This document shows, piece by piece, positions 54,416-63,589 of a stretch of DNA of 64,000 bases. The position numbers were made by a program, and so were the translations under genes. The stretch's first letter is position 1. Every line of letters begins with the position of its first letter. A model generated the notes under the pieces. It did no database searches, was not told where the DNA came from, and saw nothing but the letters and a program-made list of their open reading frames with translations. This stretch comes from Thermococcus sp. GTDB taxonomy: Archaea > Methanobacteriota_B > Thermococci > Thermococcales > Thermococcaceae. The stretch covers positions 46,486 to 110,485 of the forward strand of contig NZ_JALVUC010000019.1 in the NCBI RefSeq assembly GCF_027023865.1. Direction: 5' to 3'.

Positions 54416-57075
54416 GGGTAAGGAGGATTAAAATCAAGAACTTTAAAGCACACGAGAAGAGCGAGGTTGAGTTCAGCGACGGTATAAACCTAGTGATAGG
54501 TCAGAACGGTGCAGGGAAGAGCTCAATCCTCGAGGCTATCTTCACGGCCCTTTACATGGGGCATCCCAGCTTTCCAAGGGGTTACCTCCAAACCAACACC
54601 CGCGTTAACGCCAAGGGAGGCATAGCCCTCACTTTGGAGTTCGAGCACAACGGGAAGACCTACAAAATAGCCCGGGACACTAAAAAGAGTGAACTCCTTG
54701 AAGACGGCTCACTGATAGCGGAGAAAAGCTCGGATATAGCCCGCTGGGTGGAACGTAACGTCTACCCGATGCAGGTTTTTACCAACGCCCTCTACATAAG
54801 ACAGGGCGAGATTGAGGGTTTAATCACGAACCGCGAGGTGATGGAGAGGGTTCTAAGGAAGGTTTTGGGCATAGAGGACTACGAAAACGCCGAGAGGAAC
54901 GCGGCTGACCTAATAAGGGAATTGAGGAGAAAAAGGGAGTACTTAAAGAAGCTCATCGAGAGGAAGGCTGAGGTTGAAGAGGGCCTCCATGATGCCGAGA
55001 AGCGCTTCTCCGAGACGCTGAAGCGGATAAGAGAGCTGAGAGAGAGGATGAGAAAGCTCGAAGTGGAATTCAAGGAAGCGGAAAAAGAGTACTCCTGCCT
55101 CAAAGCTCTGAAGGAGAAACTCGAAGAATTGGGGAAGAAGAAGGCCATTCTCGAGCAGATGATAAAAGCCGAAGAGGATAGAATAGCGGACTACGAGGAT
55201 CATATTTCCGAGGTCAAGAAGGAGATAGAGGAGCTTGAGGAGAAGTTCTCCCGTCTAAAGGAGCTCCAACCTCTGGAGAAGGAGTACCTCAAGCTGAAGT
55301 CCCTCCTTTCTCTCAAGGATGAGCTCGCGAAACTTGAACTCTCGGAAGCCAAGTTGACTGAAAAGAAAAAGACGCTCGAAGAGAAAACCTCCAGGATTGA
55401 AGGGATCTCCAAAAAGATAGTCGAACTAGAGAAAGATGAGACGACCCTCAGGAAAACCTACGAGGAACTTAAGCGGAAGAACTCCCTTCACCAACGCGCC
55501 CTCCAGTTGAAGACTGAGGCGGAGAGGTACAGGAAGGAACTTGAGAAGGCGAGGACCACCCCTGATGAGATCGAAGAAAACCTGAAGACCGTTGAAAAGG
55601 CGAAGGAAGACCTAGAAAACCTACGTGAGGAAGCGGCAAGGATAAGGGAGGAGATGGCAAGCCTCAAAGGGCTGAAGGAGAGCCTCCTAGAGAACCTCTC
55701 AAAGCTTGAGGGGGCGAAAGTCTGTCCACTGTGCAAGAGACCCATCGGGGAGCACGACGAGGGGGAGATAAAGGCTGAGTACAACGCAGAGATAACTTCC
55801 ATCGAAAAGAAGCTGATGAGACTTGAAGAGAAGCTGAAGAGGCTCCAAAAGGGAGAACCAGAGCTAAGGAATATTATCAAGAAGGAACCAATGCTCATAA
55901 GGCTGAAGAAGACCGCCGACCTGCTGAGGGAGGCCGAGGAGAAGCTTTTCGAGTACGATTTGGAGGAGCTTGAAAAGGCCGCCGAGGAGTTTGAAGATAC
56001 CAAGGCAAGGCTAATCGAGATAAAGAAGGAGCTGAGACAGTTCAAGGAGGAGCTTGAAGAGTTTGAAGACGCCAGAAAAGAGCTTGATGAGGTAAAGAAT
56101 AGGCTCGCCGATATAGGAATACAGAAGGAGGAGATAGAGAAGAAGCTGGAAAAGGAAGGCTTTACCTCCTTTAACGGGGTTGAGGTGAGGCTTAAAGAAC
56201 TCGAGCCAGCCTACCGTGAGTACCTGTCCCTGAAGGGGGTTCCAGAACAGCTAACGAGAGCCAGGGAAAAACTTACCTTCATTGAGCGGAAGCGTGAAGA
56301 AAGCGTTAAAACCTTTGAGGAACTGGAGGGGGAGTCAAAGGAGCTGGCGGCGGAAATAGAAAAGCTCTCAAAGGAATTCTCGGACGACAATTACAGGGAG
56401 GCCGAAAAGAGATACATGGAGAGTGCGAGGGAGCTTGAGAAGGCGAAGGCAGAGCTTAAAGGGGCGGAAGAACTTAGAGACGAGGTTGCCAAGCTCCTCG
56501 ACGAGCTGAAAGCCAAGGAAAAGGAAATTGAAGATGCGGAGAAGGAGATAGAAACCGTCGAGAAGGCCATAGCGGATATGACAATCTTTAAGGAGAAGGT
56601 GGCAAGGCTCAAGGCGGAGGAGGAGCTTCGCGGGCTGGAGGAGGTTCAGAAGCTCGCGGGAGAAACCTTCTCGGAAATGACAGAGGGCAAGTACCAGGGG
56701 ATAAAGCTCAAACGGGAAAAAAAGTACGGAAAGGAGAGGATAGAGCTGAAGGTGCTCTACGCCGGGAACGAAGTTGGTTTGGAGTTCCTAAGTGGCGGTG
56801 AGAGGATAGCACTCGGTTTAGCGTTCCGCCTGGCGCTCTCGCTGTACAAGGTAGGAAACCTTGAGCTACTGATTTTGGATGAGCCAACACCCTTCCTCGA
56901 TGAGGAAAGACGGAAGAAGCTCATAGAGGTAATTTCCAGTCAGCTCAGGAAGATACCGCAGGTGATAATAGTTTCCCACGATGAGGAGCTGAAGGACGCC
57001 GCCGACTACGTCATCCGCGTGGAGAACGCCGGCGGAAAGAGCAGGGTGGAGGTTGAGAGCCTTGGAGCGTATTGA
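54412..57075 (+). CDS. rad50: DNA double-strand break repair ATPase Rad50
   Basis: About 887 residues. Walker A NLVIGQNGAGKSSILEAIF (about 26-44), two long coiled-coil arms with the zinc-hook CPLC near residue 438, the signature EFLSGGERIALGLAFRLAL and Walker B LLILDEPTPFLDEERR with VIIVSHDEEL make a complete Rad50. GTG 54412 overlaps the Mre11 stop (GTGA), has gaggagg 9 nt upstream and gives an N-terminus like other archaeal Rad50s. ATG 54391 is an alternative seven codons longer. Confidence 0.95.
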   Translation: MRVRRIKIKNFKAHEKSEVEFSDGINLVIGQNGAGKSSILEAIFTALYMGHPSFPRGYLQTNTRVNAKGGIALTLEFEHNGKTYKIARDTKKSELLEDGSLIAEKSSDIARWVERNVYPMQVFTNALYIRQGEIEGLITNREVMERVLRKVLGIEDYENAERNAADLIRELRRKREYLKKLIERKAEVEEGLHDAEKRFSETLKRIRELRERMRKLEVEFKEAEKEYSCLKALKEKLEELGKKKAILEQMIKAEEDRIADYEDHISEVKKEIEELEEKFSRLKELQPLEKEYLKLKSLLSLKDELAKLELSEAKLTEKKKTLEEKTSRIEGISKKIVELEKDETTLRKTYEELKRKNSLHQRALQLKTEAERYRKELEKARTTPDEIEENLKTVEKAKEDLENLREEAARIREEMASLKGLKESLLENLSKLEGAKVCPLCKRPIGEHDEGEIKAEYNAEITSIEKKLMRLEEKLKRLQKGEPELRNIIKKEPMLIRLKKTADLLREAEEKLFEYDLEELEKAAEEFEDTKARLIEIKKELRQFKEELEEFEDARKELDEVKNRLADIGIQKEEIEKKLEKEGFTSFNGVEVRLKELEPAYREYLSLKGVPEQLTRAREKLTFIERKREESVKTFEELEGESKELAAEIEKLSKEFSDDNYREAEKRYMESARELEKAKAELKGAEELRDEVAKLLDELKAKEKEIEDAEKEIETVEKAIADMTIFKEKVARLKAEEELRGLEEVQKLAGETFSEMTEGKYQGIKLKREKKYGKERIELKVLYAGNEVGLEFLSGGERIALGLAFRLALSLYKVGNLELLILDEPTPFLDEERRKKLIEVISSQLRKIPQVIIVSHDEELKDAADYVIRVENAGGKSRVEVESLGAY

Positions 57076-58300
57076 TGACAGGCATATTGAGGAGATCAGA
57101 CACTTCCTTGAGGAGAGCCGCGGAGAGCTTGAAAGGCTCGTCCCCCTCGTGAGAAAGCACTACCGGTGGGGGAATCTTCCGGAGCCTGAAAAGGCAAGCG
57201 TTTACGCCGTGGATGGTAGCAGGATGGCGAGGAGGTTGAGCGGGGCGATAATCTACGCCGTTTCAGCTTCGGCCGTCGGCGACGACATCTACTACTGGAA
57301 CGACATCGGAACGCTTTTTCCCTACAGCAACGCCGACGACAGAATAAGGATTCACATGGACACCCTGGAGAAGAGGGTGGGTGCACTGGCCGCGGAAACA
57401 TCGGACCTCGTGCTGATGGACGGCACGATAAGCGGCGCCATAATAAGACCCCCCCACTACGCCAACTCAACGACTCGGAAACTCTACACCGCCCACGGAA
57501 GAAACCTGCTCGAGGCCTCGCTGGATTTTCTTGAGGCACTGGACCTCAAGTGGCGCGAGTGGAGGCGCGAATTCAAGAAGGGAATTGTTTCCGGCCCGTC
57601 CCTGCTCGCCCGTGGAAGGGAAGGAAAGAGCGTTTTCCAGGTACTCATGGAGAAAGGCTCGAAAAGCCTGAAGAGAAACCTCTGGTGGGTGGCTGATACA
57701 GAGAACTTAATAGTCCTCTTTGAGTACCTCGAGTATCTCCACGCCCTTGACAAACTTCTGGGGGGAGAAATAGCCTCGGTGGCCAAGACGTTCTACCGCT
57801 CCGACATCATACAGACCGTTGCAGAGAGAGAAAAGCTGAAAAAGGTTCCGATAATGGTGGATACCCCTGTTGTCGCTTCCCTGACCGATAGAAAAGGCTA
57901 CCTGCGCTTTTCATCGAAGGTCGGCTCAAAGGAGGCACTGGCCCAGATGATCCTCGACCTAATGGAGCACGGTTTTTTCAAGAATCTGCGCGACATCCTC
58001 GTCCTCAATGGAAGGAAGATAGAGGGCGCGAGGATAAGGCCTGCCTACGTGCGCTTCGCCGACGGCGGCTTAATTTACCTCCTTGAGGTACCGGAGAAAC
58101 AAGACTTCGAGGAGACGCTTGCGAAGATCCTCTCGGTGGCAGAGGACGAGTACGTAATCCCACTCGAATACGCTCACCACTCCGTCGTCATAAAGAAGAA
58201 GGAGTTCGATGCATATGTCAACGCGGTGCTGAGCGCACTGGTTGGTGAGGATGAGCGCTTCCTCGACTTCTTAAGATATGGGAGGGAGCCGCTGGAGTGA
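57062..58300 (+). CDS. nurA: NurA 5'-3' nuclease
   Basis: About 412 residues. VYAVDGSRMARRLSGAIIYAVSASA holds the first catalytic Asp (DGS motif), VLMDGTISG the second, and IMVDTPVVASL a further conserved Asp. It is the end-resection nuclease that works inside the HerA hexamer. The start is TTG 57062, which has ggaggt 8 nt upstream; TTG 57053 overlaps that site. It overlaps rad50 by 14 nt and closes the operon. Confidence 0.93.
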   Translation: MERIDDRHIEEIRHFLEESRGELERLVPLVRKHYRWGNLPEPEKASVYAVDGSRMARRLSGAIIYAVSASAVGDDIYYWNDIGTLFPYSNADDRIRIHMDTLEKRVGALAAETSDLVLMDGTISGAIIRPPHYANSTTRKLYTAHGRNLLEASLDFLEALDLKWREWRREFKKGIVSGPSLLARGREGKSVFQVLMEKGSKSLKRNLWWVADTENLIVLFEYLEYLHALDKLLGGEIASVAKTFYRSDIIQTVAEREKLKKVPIMVDTPVVASLTDRKGYLRFSSKVGSKEALAQMILDLMEHGFFKNLRDILVLNGRKIEGARIRPAYVRFADGGLIYLLEVPEKQDFEETLAKILSVAEDEYVIPLEYAHHSVVIKKKEFDAYVNAVLSALVGEDERFLDFLRYGREPLE

Positions 58301-58329
58301 GAGGACGAATAACGTGCCGGATTAGCCCT

Positions 58330-59337
58330 TCACTGTCTAAAGCCAGGCTTTCTTACTTTTACAACCTCTCCGTTAACCAGAGTCGGCGGGACCTCGCCGT
58401 TCTTGAAGGCTATTAGGTTCCTTGCCACAAGCTCCGCCATGCACTCCCTCGCCCCGTAGGTTGCACTCCCTATGTGAGGAGCTAAAACCACGTTCTTCAG
58501 TTTAAACAGCTCCTCGTGGTAGTAAGGCTCCTCCTCGAAGACGTCCAGGCCGGCAGCGGCGATCCAGCCCTCCTTCAAAGCTTTCACCAGCACCTCGGTG
58601 TCAACCACCTTTCCGCGGGCTATGTTTACCAGAATCGCGGTCGGTTTCATAAGCTTAAGGCGCTCCTCGTTTATCATATGATACGTCTCCCTCGTGAGCG
58701 GGACCGCTAAAACCACGAAGTCACTCTCCCCCAGCAGTTCTTCGAGTGGCCTGAACTCCACACCGAGCTCCTTCTCAGCCTCCGACTTCCTGCTCCTCGC
58801 GGTGTAAAGGATTCTCATGCCGAAACCCTTGGCGCGCCTCGCTATCGTCCGTCCTATCCTCCCGAAGCCCACTATTCCGATGGTCTTTCCGTAGACGTCG
58901 TGGCCAAGGAACATGAGCGGGTGCCAGGCGACTCCTTTCTCCTCCCACTCACCGGAGCGGACGAATTTATCGGCCTCAACGAGCCTTCTGGCGGTAGCCA
59001 AGAGAAGCGTCCAGGCAAAGTCGGCGGTGGCGTTCGTGAGCACGTCGGGTGTGTTCGTGACGTAGATACCGCGCTTCGTGGCTTCTTTAACGTCAATGTT
59101 GTCGTAGCCGACGGCGTAGTTCGCCACAATCCTCAGCCTTGGGGCGGCGTCGAAAACCTCCTCATCAATCCGCTCGCTGAGCATCGTGACGAGGGCGTCA
59201 ACCTCACGGATCTTCTCAAGGAGAACCTCCCTAGGTATCTCGTGCTCATCTTCCCAGATCTCGACCTCAAAGTGTTTCCTGAGTAGTTCTAATCCGTTCT
59301 CGGGAATCTCCCGCGTGATGAGAACCTTCGGTTTCAT
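58330..59337 (-). CDS. gyaR: Glyoxylate/hydroxypyruvate reductase (2-hydroxyacid dehydrogenase)
   Basis: 335 residues. [25 protein letters not shown] binds NAD(P)H. The catalytic triad lies in [13 protein letters not shown] (Arg), [16 protein letters not shown] (Glu) and [12 protein letters not shown] (His). [12 protein letters not shown] is the usual substrate-loop block. It reduces glyoxylate or hydroxypyruvate in the cytosol. ATG 59337 follows ggtggtgtc. The gene is divergent from the methyltransferase gene, with a shared 60-bp promoter region. Confidence 0.92.
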   Translation of the reverse strand: MKPKVLITREIPENGLELLRKHFEVEIWEDEHEIPREVLLEKIREVDALVTMLSERIDEEVFDAAPRLRIVANYAVGYDNIDVKEATKRGIYVTNTPDVLTNATADFAWTLLLATARRLVEADKFVRSGEWEEKGVAWHPLMFLGHDVYGKTIGIVGFGRIGRTIARRAKGFGMRILYTARSRKSEAEKELGVEFRPLEELLGESDFVVLAVPLTRETYHMINEERLKLMKPTAILVNIARGKVVDTEVLVKALKEGWIAAAGLDVFEEEPYYHEELFKLKNVVLAPHIGSATYGARECMAELVARNLIAFKNGEVPPTLVNGEVVKVRKPGFRQ

Positions 59338-59395
59338 CGACACCACCGTAAGAACTTTGGGTGAGGTATAAAAATGCTGTCCCGTACTGGATACC

Positions 59396-60661
59396 ATGAT
59401 GTTCAAGGGTAGAGTGGGTGGCATCAGCGATGACGGCCTTGGGATGCTTAAAGTTGGGGGTAGGAAGTTCTACGTCCCGTTCGCTTATCCCGGCGACGTT
59501 GTGCAAGTTTGGAAGGCAAAGCGCCGCTTCGGTAGGAGAATCGCGCTGGATTTCGAGGTTATCGATGAATCCCCACTGAGGCATGGGGCGAGATGTCCCC
59601 ACTTTGGAACCTGTGGCGGTTGCCTCTGGCAGGGGCTGAAGTACAAGGAGCAGCTGAGGCTAAAGGCAAAAATTTTTGAAAGGATAACCGGAGTAAAGGC
59701 CGAGATAAAGAGTTCCCCCAAGATTTGGGGCTTCAGAAACGTGAGCAACTTCATAGTTATAACCAGCGGGATAGGGCTAAAAGGGTACGGGAATCCCCTA
59801 GGAGTGGTCAACCTCCGCGAGTGCCCGGTATTCTCGAAGAGAACGCAGGGATACCTCCGCGCCCTCAGGGGTTTTCTGAAAGAGACCGGTTTAAGACCCT
59901 GGAATCCCAGGGAGAAAAGCGGCGAAATCCATTACCTCCAAATCAGAGAGGGGAAGTTCACTGGCGAGGTCATGGTAACCCTCATAGCCCACGTGAAGCC
60001 GTCAAATGAGATTCTGAAGGCTTTCAATGACCACTTCTCTCAAGCGGATTCCATCTACTGGAGCCTAAAGGTCGATGGGAGGGACGATCCACGCGGCGAG
60101 GCAGGGCTTATAGCTGGAAAACCTTACATACGTGAGCGGGTTAAGGACGTCACCTACTTTCTTCATCCAAACTCTTTCTTCCAGACGAACAGCTACGCCC
60201 TGCCGCTCCTCCTGAAGGCCGTTGAAGGCTCCACCGATGGTGAGAGAGTTCTGGACCTCTACTCCGGCGTTGGAACCTTCGGTGTCTGGCTCGCGAAGAG
60301 GGGATTTAAGGTTGAAGGCGTTGAGCTGAACCCCTTCGCGGTTGGGATGGCCAATAGAAACGCGGAGCTGAACGGTGTTGACTCCATCTTCAGAGTTGGG
60401 AAGGCTGAGGAGACGCCCATCAGGGATTACGACACTGTTATAGTGGATCCGCCGAGGAAGGGGCTGAAAGAAGCGGCCGAGCTTCTCGTGAAAAGTGGAG
60501 TTGAGAAGGTCATTTACGTCTCTTGCAACCCGAAGGCGTTTAAACTCGACTACGAGAGGCATCTCAAGGGTGTCTATCATATAGACGGGGCGATTCTCAT
60601 CGACATGTTTCCGCATACGCCGCACGTTGAGGCGGTGGTGGAGCTCGTGAAGAAGGAATAG
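59396..60661 (+). CDS. RNA m5U methyltransferase (TrmA/RlmD-type, archaeal tRNA U54 group)
   Basis: About 421 residues. A TRAM domain ([32 protein letters not shown]) is followed by the Fe-S cluster Cys ([23 protein letters not shown]), SAM motif [27 protein letters not shown], and the catalytic Cys in [11 protein letters not shown]. In Pyrococcus, members of this family make m5U54 in tRNA; another paralogue methylates 23S rRNA, so the exact target is uncertain. The TATA aggtataaaa (about 59367-59376) lies about 25 bp upstream of ATG 59396, so the mRNA is leaderless. Confidence 0.85.
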   Translation: MMFKGRVGGISDDGLGMLKVGGRKFYVPFAYPGDVVQVWKAKRRFGRRIALDFEVIDESPLRHGARCPHFGTCGGCLWQGLKYKEQLRLKAKIFERITGVKAEIKSSPKIWGFRNVSNFIVITSGIGLKGYGNPLGVVNLRECPVFSKRTQGYLRALRGFLKETGLRPWNPREKSGEIHYLQIREGKFTGEVMVTLIAHVKPSNEILKAFNDHFSQADSIYWSLKVDGRDDPRGEAGLIAGKPYIRERVKDVTYFLHPNSFFQTNSYALPLLLKAVEGSTDGERVLDLYSGVGTFGVWLAKRGFKVEGVELNPFAVGMANRNAELNGVDSIFRVGKAEETPIRDYDTVIVDPPRKGLKEAAELLVKSGVEKVIYVSCNPKAFKLDYERHLKGVYHIDGAILIDMFPHTPHVEAVVELVKKE

Positions 60662-60666
60662 GGACC

Positions 60667-61374
60667 TTAGCCCCCATCCTGCAGGAAAGTGTCAATGCTC
60701 GTCTGGCCGGCTTTCTTCGGTTCCCGTCCTTTCACATCACCTTCCAGCTTCTCCGCGATCTTCTTCAGCGTTTTCCAACTCCTCCTGACTATCGGCGGGA
60801 AGTTGCTGTGCTCGCGGTAGTATTCCTCAAGGAAGGCCCTTGTCCGCGGGTCGCTGGGGTAGCCACTCCCTATCTCGCCGTACTCCTCCTTCAGCCTCTC
60901 TATCGCCCTGTCACGGGTGACTTTCGCGAGGATTGAGGCGGCGGAAACGGGGATGAACTTGTCGTCTGCTTTATGTTCCGCCACGATCTCCGCCTTAAAG
61001 TCCAGACCTTTCCTAATGTCCTCGCCGAAGCGGGCCTCCTTAACGTCTGCGGCGTCTATGTAGACCACGTCGGGTTTCACTTTGAGAGAGTTCAAAGCTT
61101 TGATAAAGTTCTCGACCTCAAACTCATTGAGGGTGCCTTTCCTTGAGTCTATCTCCTCGGGCCAAAGTTCTATGAGTACGTAATCATCGATGAGTTTGAT
61201 GATCTCGTTGTAGAGCCTCTCGCGTCGCTTTGGCGTCAGCCTCTTCGAGTCCCTGACACCGAGATCCGCCAGCTTTGGAACGTTATCTTCATCAACGACG
61301 ACGGCCGCTATGACCATCGGGCCGATGACCGGTCCCCTGCCAGCCTCATCTATTCCAGCCAGCTTCCGTCCCAC
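60667..61374 (-). CDS. rnhB: Ribonuclease HII
   Basis: 235 residues. GIDEAGRGPVIGPMVIAAVV supplies Asp7 and Glu8 with the GRG motif; VYIDAADV and AEHKADDKFIPVSAASILAKVTRD supply the other acidic ligands and the conserved Lys/Ser region. It removes RNA from RNA-DNA hybrids, including single ribonucleotides. It ends 5 bp from the convergent methyltransferase gene and starts 5 bp from the transporter permease gene on the same strand, a probable operon. Confidence 0.93.
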   Translation of the reverse strand: MGRKLAGIDEAGRGPVIGPMVIAAVVVDEDNVPKLADLGVRDSKRLTPKRRERLYNEIIKLIDDYVLIELWPEEIDSRKGTLNEFEVENFIKALNSLKVKPDVVYIDAADVKEARFGEDIRKGLDFKAEIVAEHKADDKFIPVSAASILAKVTRDRAIERLKEEYGEIGSGYPSDPRTRAFLEEYYREHSNFPPIVRRSWKTLKKIAEKLEGDVKGREPKKAGQTSIDTFLQDGG

Positions 61375-61378
61375 TTTT

Positions 61379-62200
61379 TCACCTCCTTAGGAGAAGCGTC
61401 CCGTATATCAGCCCCAGCATTATCGTCGCCAGACCGCTGGGTGGGATGTTAGTGAAGTAAGCGAGGGCAACCGAGGAGAGCTGAACGCCGAGGGTAACCA
61501 AGAGGCTCATTCCAAGCACCTTCCGCAGGTCACTGCTCACCATGAGGGCTATGGCTCCAGGGAGAACCGCAACCACCTGGAGGGTTATCAGGCCGACAGT
61601 TTGGACGATCAAGGCACCGATGGCACCAACTATGGTGTAGAGAATCATGAGGTAGGCGGTTGTGTTGCCACCGTAGCTCTCCATTCCGTCGGGATCAAAG
61701 CTGAGGTAGAGGAAGTCGCGGTAGAGGACGAGTATGATGAAGAACAGTACTGCACCGCCGATGGAGAGCGCCTCAAGGTTGGAGAGTGTAATCAAGAAGA
61801 TGTCACCGGTGAGGTATGAGACTATATCCTCGCTCAGGGGAAAGTAGGGTCTACCGGCCATTACGTTGTAGAGGACACCGAAGCCCAAGACGGTCAGTCC
61901 GGCAGCGAAGCTCGCCACTATGCCAACCGCCGAATCCGGAGAAAACCCGCGCTTTTCAAGGTATGCTATGAGGAGGACAACCACAAGGGTGACAAACAGG
62001 GCCGTTAGCATGACTAGTGACAGGTTCTCAAAGATCAGGGCGAGTATCATGCCTAAAACCGCGCCGAAGAGAAGTGAGTGGAAGAGGGCATGGGTGAGGA
62101 AAGCCAGACCCTTCGTGTTTATCAGAGGGCTTAACATGCCCAGCAGGACGCTCACCATAATGCTCGCAAGGAAGGCGCGGAGGAGATACTCGGGAATCAC
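61379..62200 (-). CDS. ZnuB-type metal ABC transporter permease
   Basis: 273 residues, eight or nine helices. The conserved blocks are VLLGMLSPLINTKGLAFLTHALFHSLLFGAVLG, SPDSAVGIVASFAAGLTV and LQVVAVLPGAIALMVSS of the ABC-3 (Zn/Mn/Fe) permease family. It overlaps the ATPase gene by 4 bp. No periplasmic-type binding protein (ZnuA) is in the window, so the third part must lie elsewhere or be missing. Confidence 0.88.
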   Translation of the reverse strand: MIPEYLLRAFLASIMVSVLLGMLSPLINTKGLAFLTHALFHSLLFGAVLGMILALIFENLSLVMLTALFVTLVVVLLIAYLEKRGFSPDSAVGIVASFAAGLTVLGFGVLYNVMAGRPYFPLSEDIVSYLTGDIFLITLSNLEALSIGGAVLFFIILVLYRDFLYLSFDPDGMESYGGNTTAYLMILYTIVGAIGALIVQTVGLITLQVVAVLPGAIALMVSSDLRKVLGMSLLVTLGVQLSSVALAYFTNIPPSGLATIMLGLIYGTLLLRR

Positions 62201-63009
62201 TTCCCCCCACCCCCATGTCTGTAGAGATGGACATCGCCCGTAATGCAGAAAAGCTTTCCGCCGACTGGAATAACCCTCGCCAGGGGGCCATAGACCGATT
62301 TAACGACATCGTCCGTGAGAACATCCTCCGGCTTTCCAAAGGCTATTAACCTCCTGTTTATCAGCATAACCCTGTCACCAATGTCCAGTAGTGGGTTTAT
62401 GTCGTGGGTCGTGATGACCATCGTGAGACCCTTCCGAGACTTTATCTTGCTGAGAATTCTTGCAACCTCAGCCCGGGCACTGGGGTCAAGTGATGAGAGG
62501 GGTTCATCGAGGAGGAGAAGCTTGGGATCGCTTATGAGTGCCCTCGCTAGGAGGATCTTCTGCTTCTGGCCACCGGAGAACTGGGAGAAGAGGCGCTCAC
62601 CGAGTCCGTCGAGACCTACGAACTCAAGGGCTTCTTCTGCCCTCCTCATAGTCTCGGGTGGGATTTTGAAGTGAACGAAGCCCCTCCTGTAGACCGCACC
62701 CATCGCGACAACTTCGAGTGCCGTCAAAGGGACGCGTTCATTGAGGCTGTGGCTTTGAGGCACATAACCTATAAACTCACGCGCCTCACAGGGGTTCTTT
62801 CCAAAAACCTCAAGCTTTCCGGTGTACTCCCTGTGGAAGCATGATACGGTTTTGAGTAGGCTGGTCTTGCCTGCACCGTTCGGTCCAAGGAGGAGGAGCG
62901 TCTCACCCTTCTCAATGGAAAAACTCACTCCTCCTAGGGCAGGCTTTCCGTTGTAGAGTATCGTGAGGTTCTCTGCGGTTATGGCCTCCATTTCCATCTC
63001 CATGTTCAT
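62197..63009 (-). CDS. ZnuC-type metal ABC transporter ATP-binding protein
   Basis: About 265-270 residues. Walker [19 protein letters not shown] (about 33-50), [14 protein letters not shown] (Q-loop), [28 protein letters not shown] and VITTHDINP identify it. Several in-frame Met at the start (63009, 63003, 62997, 62991) leave the exact N-terminus open. A TATA-like agtttaaaaa (minus strand, near 63030) suggests a nearly leaderless start at the first ones. Zinc or manganese uptake is likely with the permease next to it. Confidence 0.88.
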   Translation of the reverse strand: MNMEMEMEAITAENLTILYNGKPALGGVSFSIEKGETLLLLGPNGAGKTSLLKTVSCFHREYTGKLEVFGKNPCEAREFIGYVPQSHSLNERVPLTALEVVAMGAVYRRGFVHFKIPPETMRRAEEALEFVGLDGLGERLFSQFSGGQKQKILLARALISDPKLLLLDEPLSSLDPSARAEVARILSKIKSRKGLTMVITTHDINPLLDIGDRVMLINRRLIAFGKPEDVLTDDVVKSVYGPLARVIPVGGKLFCITGDVHLYRHGGGGK

Positions 63010-63095
63010 GTTAAGGAGGTCATTTTTAAACTTTCATGCGGTTATAGTGGACAAGAATGTGTACTGAAAGGTTCTTCCAAAAAACCGAAAGTGGG

Positions 63096-63148
63096 TTGCA
63101 AAAATTTTAAAAGCACCAACCCATACCCCAATTATAAAATTTTTGCAA
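63096..63148. repeat. Perfect 14-bp inverted repeat around the aIF1A promoter
   Basis: TTGCAAAAATTTTA (63096-63109) and TAAAATTTTTGCAA (63135-63148) are exact reverse complements, separated by 25 bp. The right arm overlaps a TATA-like element (attataaaat, 63131-63140) for the aIF1A gene, and the region is also upstream of the divergent metal transporter genes. Either an operator pair or two mirrored promoter elements. Confidence 0.55.
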
Positions 63149-63195
63149 GGCTCAGGTTTATAAGGCTCAAAGTTGAGCGGAGGGAGGTGATGATA

Positions 63196-63564
63196 ATGGC
63201 GTATCACAGGCGTGGGAACAACAATAGGAAAAAGAAGAGCAGACAGGTTCAGGGAAATGAGGTGATTCGAGTTCCCCTACCGAGGAACGGGCAGATCTTT
63301 GGAGTAATCGAGCAGGCCCTTGGTTCGGGCTGGATGGACGTCCGCTGCTCGGATGGCAAGATAAGGAGATGCAGGATCCCAGGCAAACTCAAGAGAAGGA
63401 TGTGGATGCGCGTTGGCGACGTTGTCATAGTCCAGCCTTGGGATGTTCAGAGCGACGAGCGCGGCGACCTCGTCTACCGCTACACGAGAACCCAGGTTGA
63501 CTGGCTCCTGAGGAGGGGCAAGATAAGCAGGGAGTTCCTCACCGGCAGCGAACAGCTGTTCTGA
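63196..63564 (+). CDS. Translation initiation factor aIF1A
   Basis: 122 residues. A basic N-terminal tail ([12 protein letters not shown]) and an S1/OB fold ([60 protein letters not shown]) match aIF1A, which binds the ribosomal A site. The start is ATG 63196, 7 nt after gggaggtgat; ATG 63190 is too close to that site. Just upstream lies a perfect 14-bp inverted repeat. RIO1 follows in the same direction. Confidence 0.95.
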   Translation: MAYHRRGNNNRKKKSRQVQGNEVIRVPLPRNGQIFGVIEQALGSGWMDVRCSDGKIRRCRIPGKLKRRMWMRVGDVVIVQPWDVQSDERGDLVYRYTRTQVDWLLRRGKISREFLTGSEQLF

Positions 63565-63589
63565 ATTGGCCTCTCAGCGACAGGCAGTG

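Noticed and set aside
51287-58300. HerA-Mre11-Rad50-NurA operon as a novel defence system
   Set aside because: It is the standard archaeal end-resection operon in its usual order with all catalytic motifs intact.
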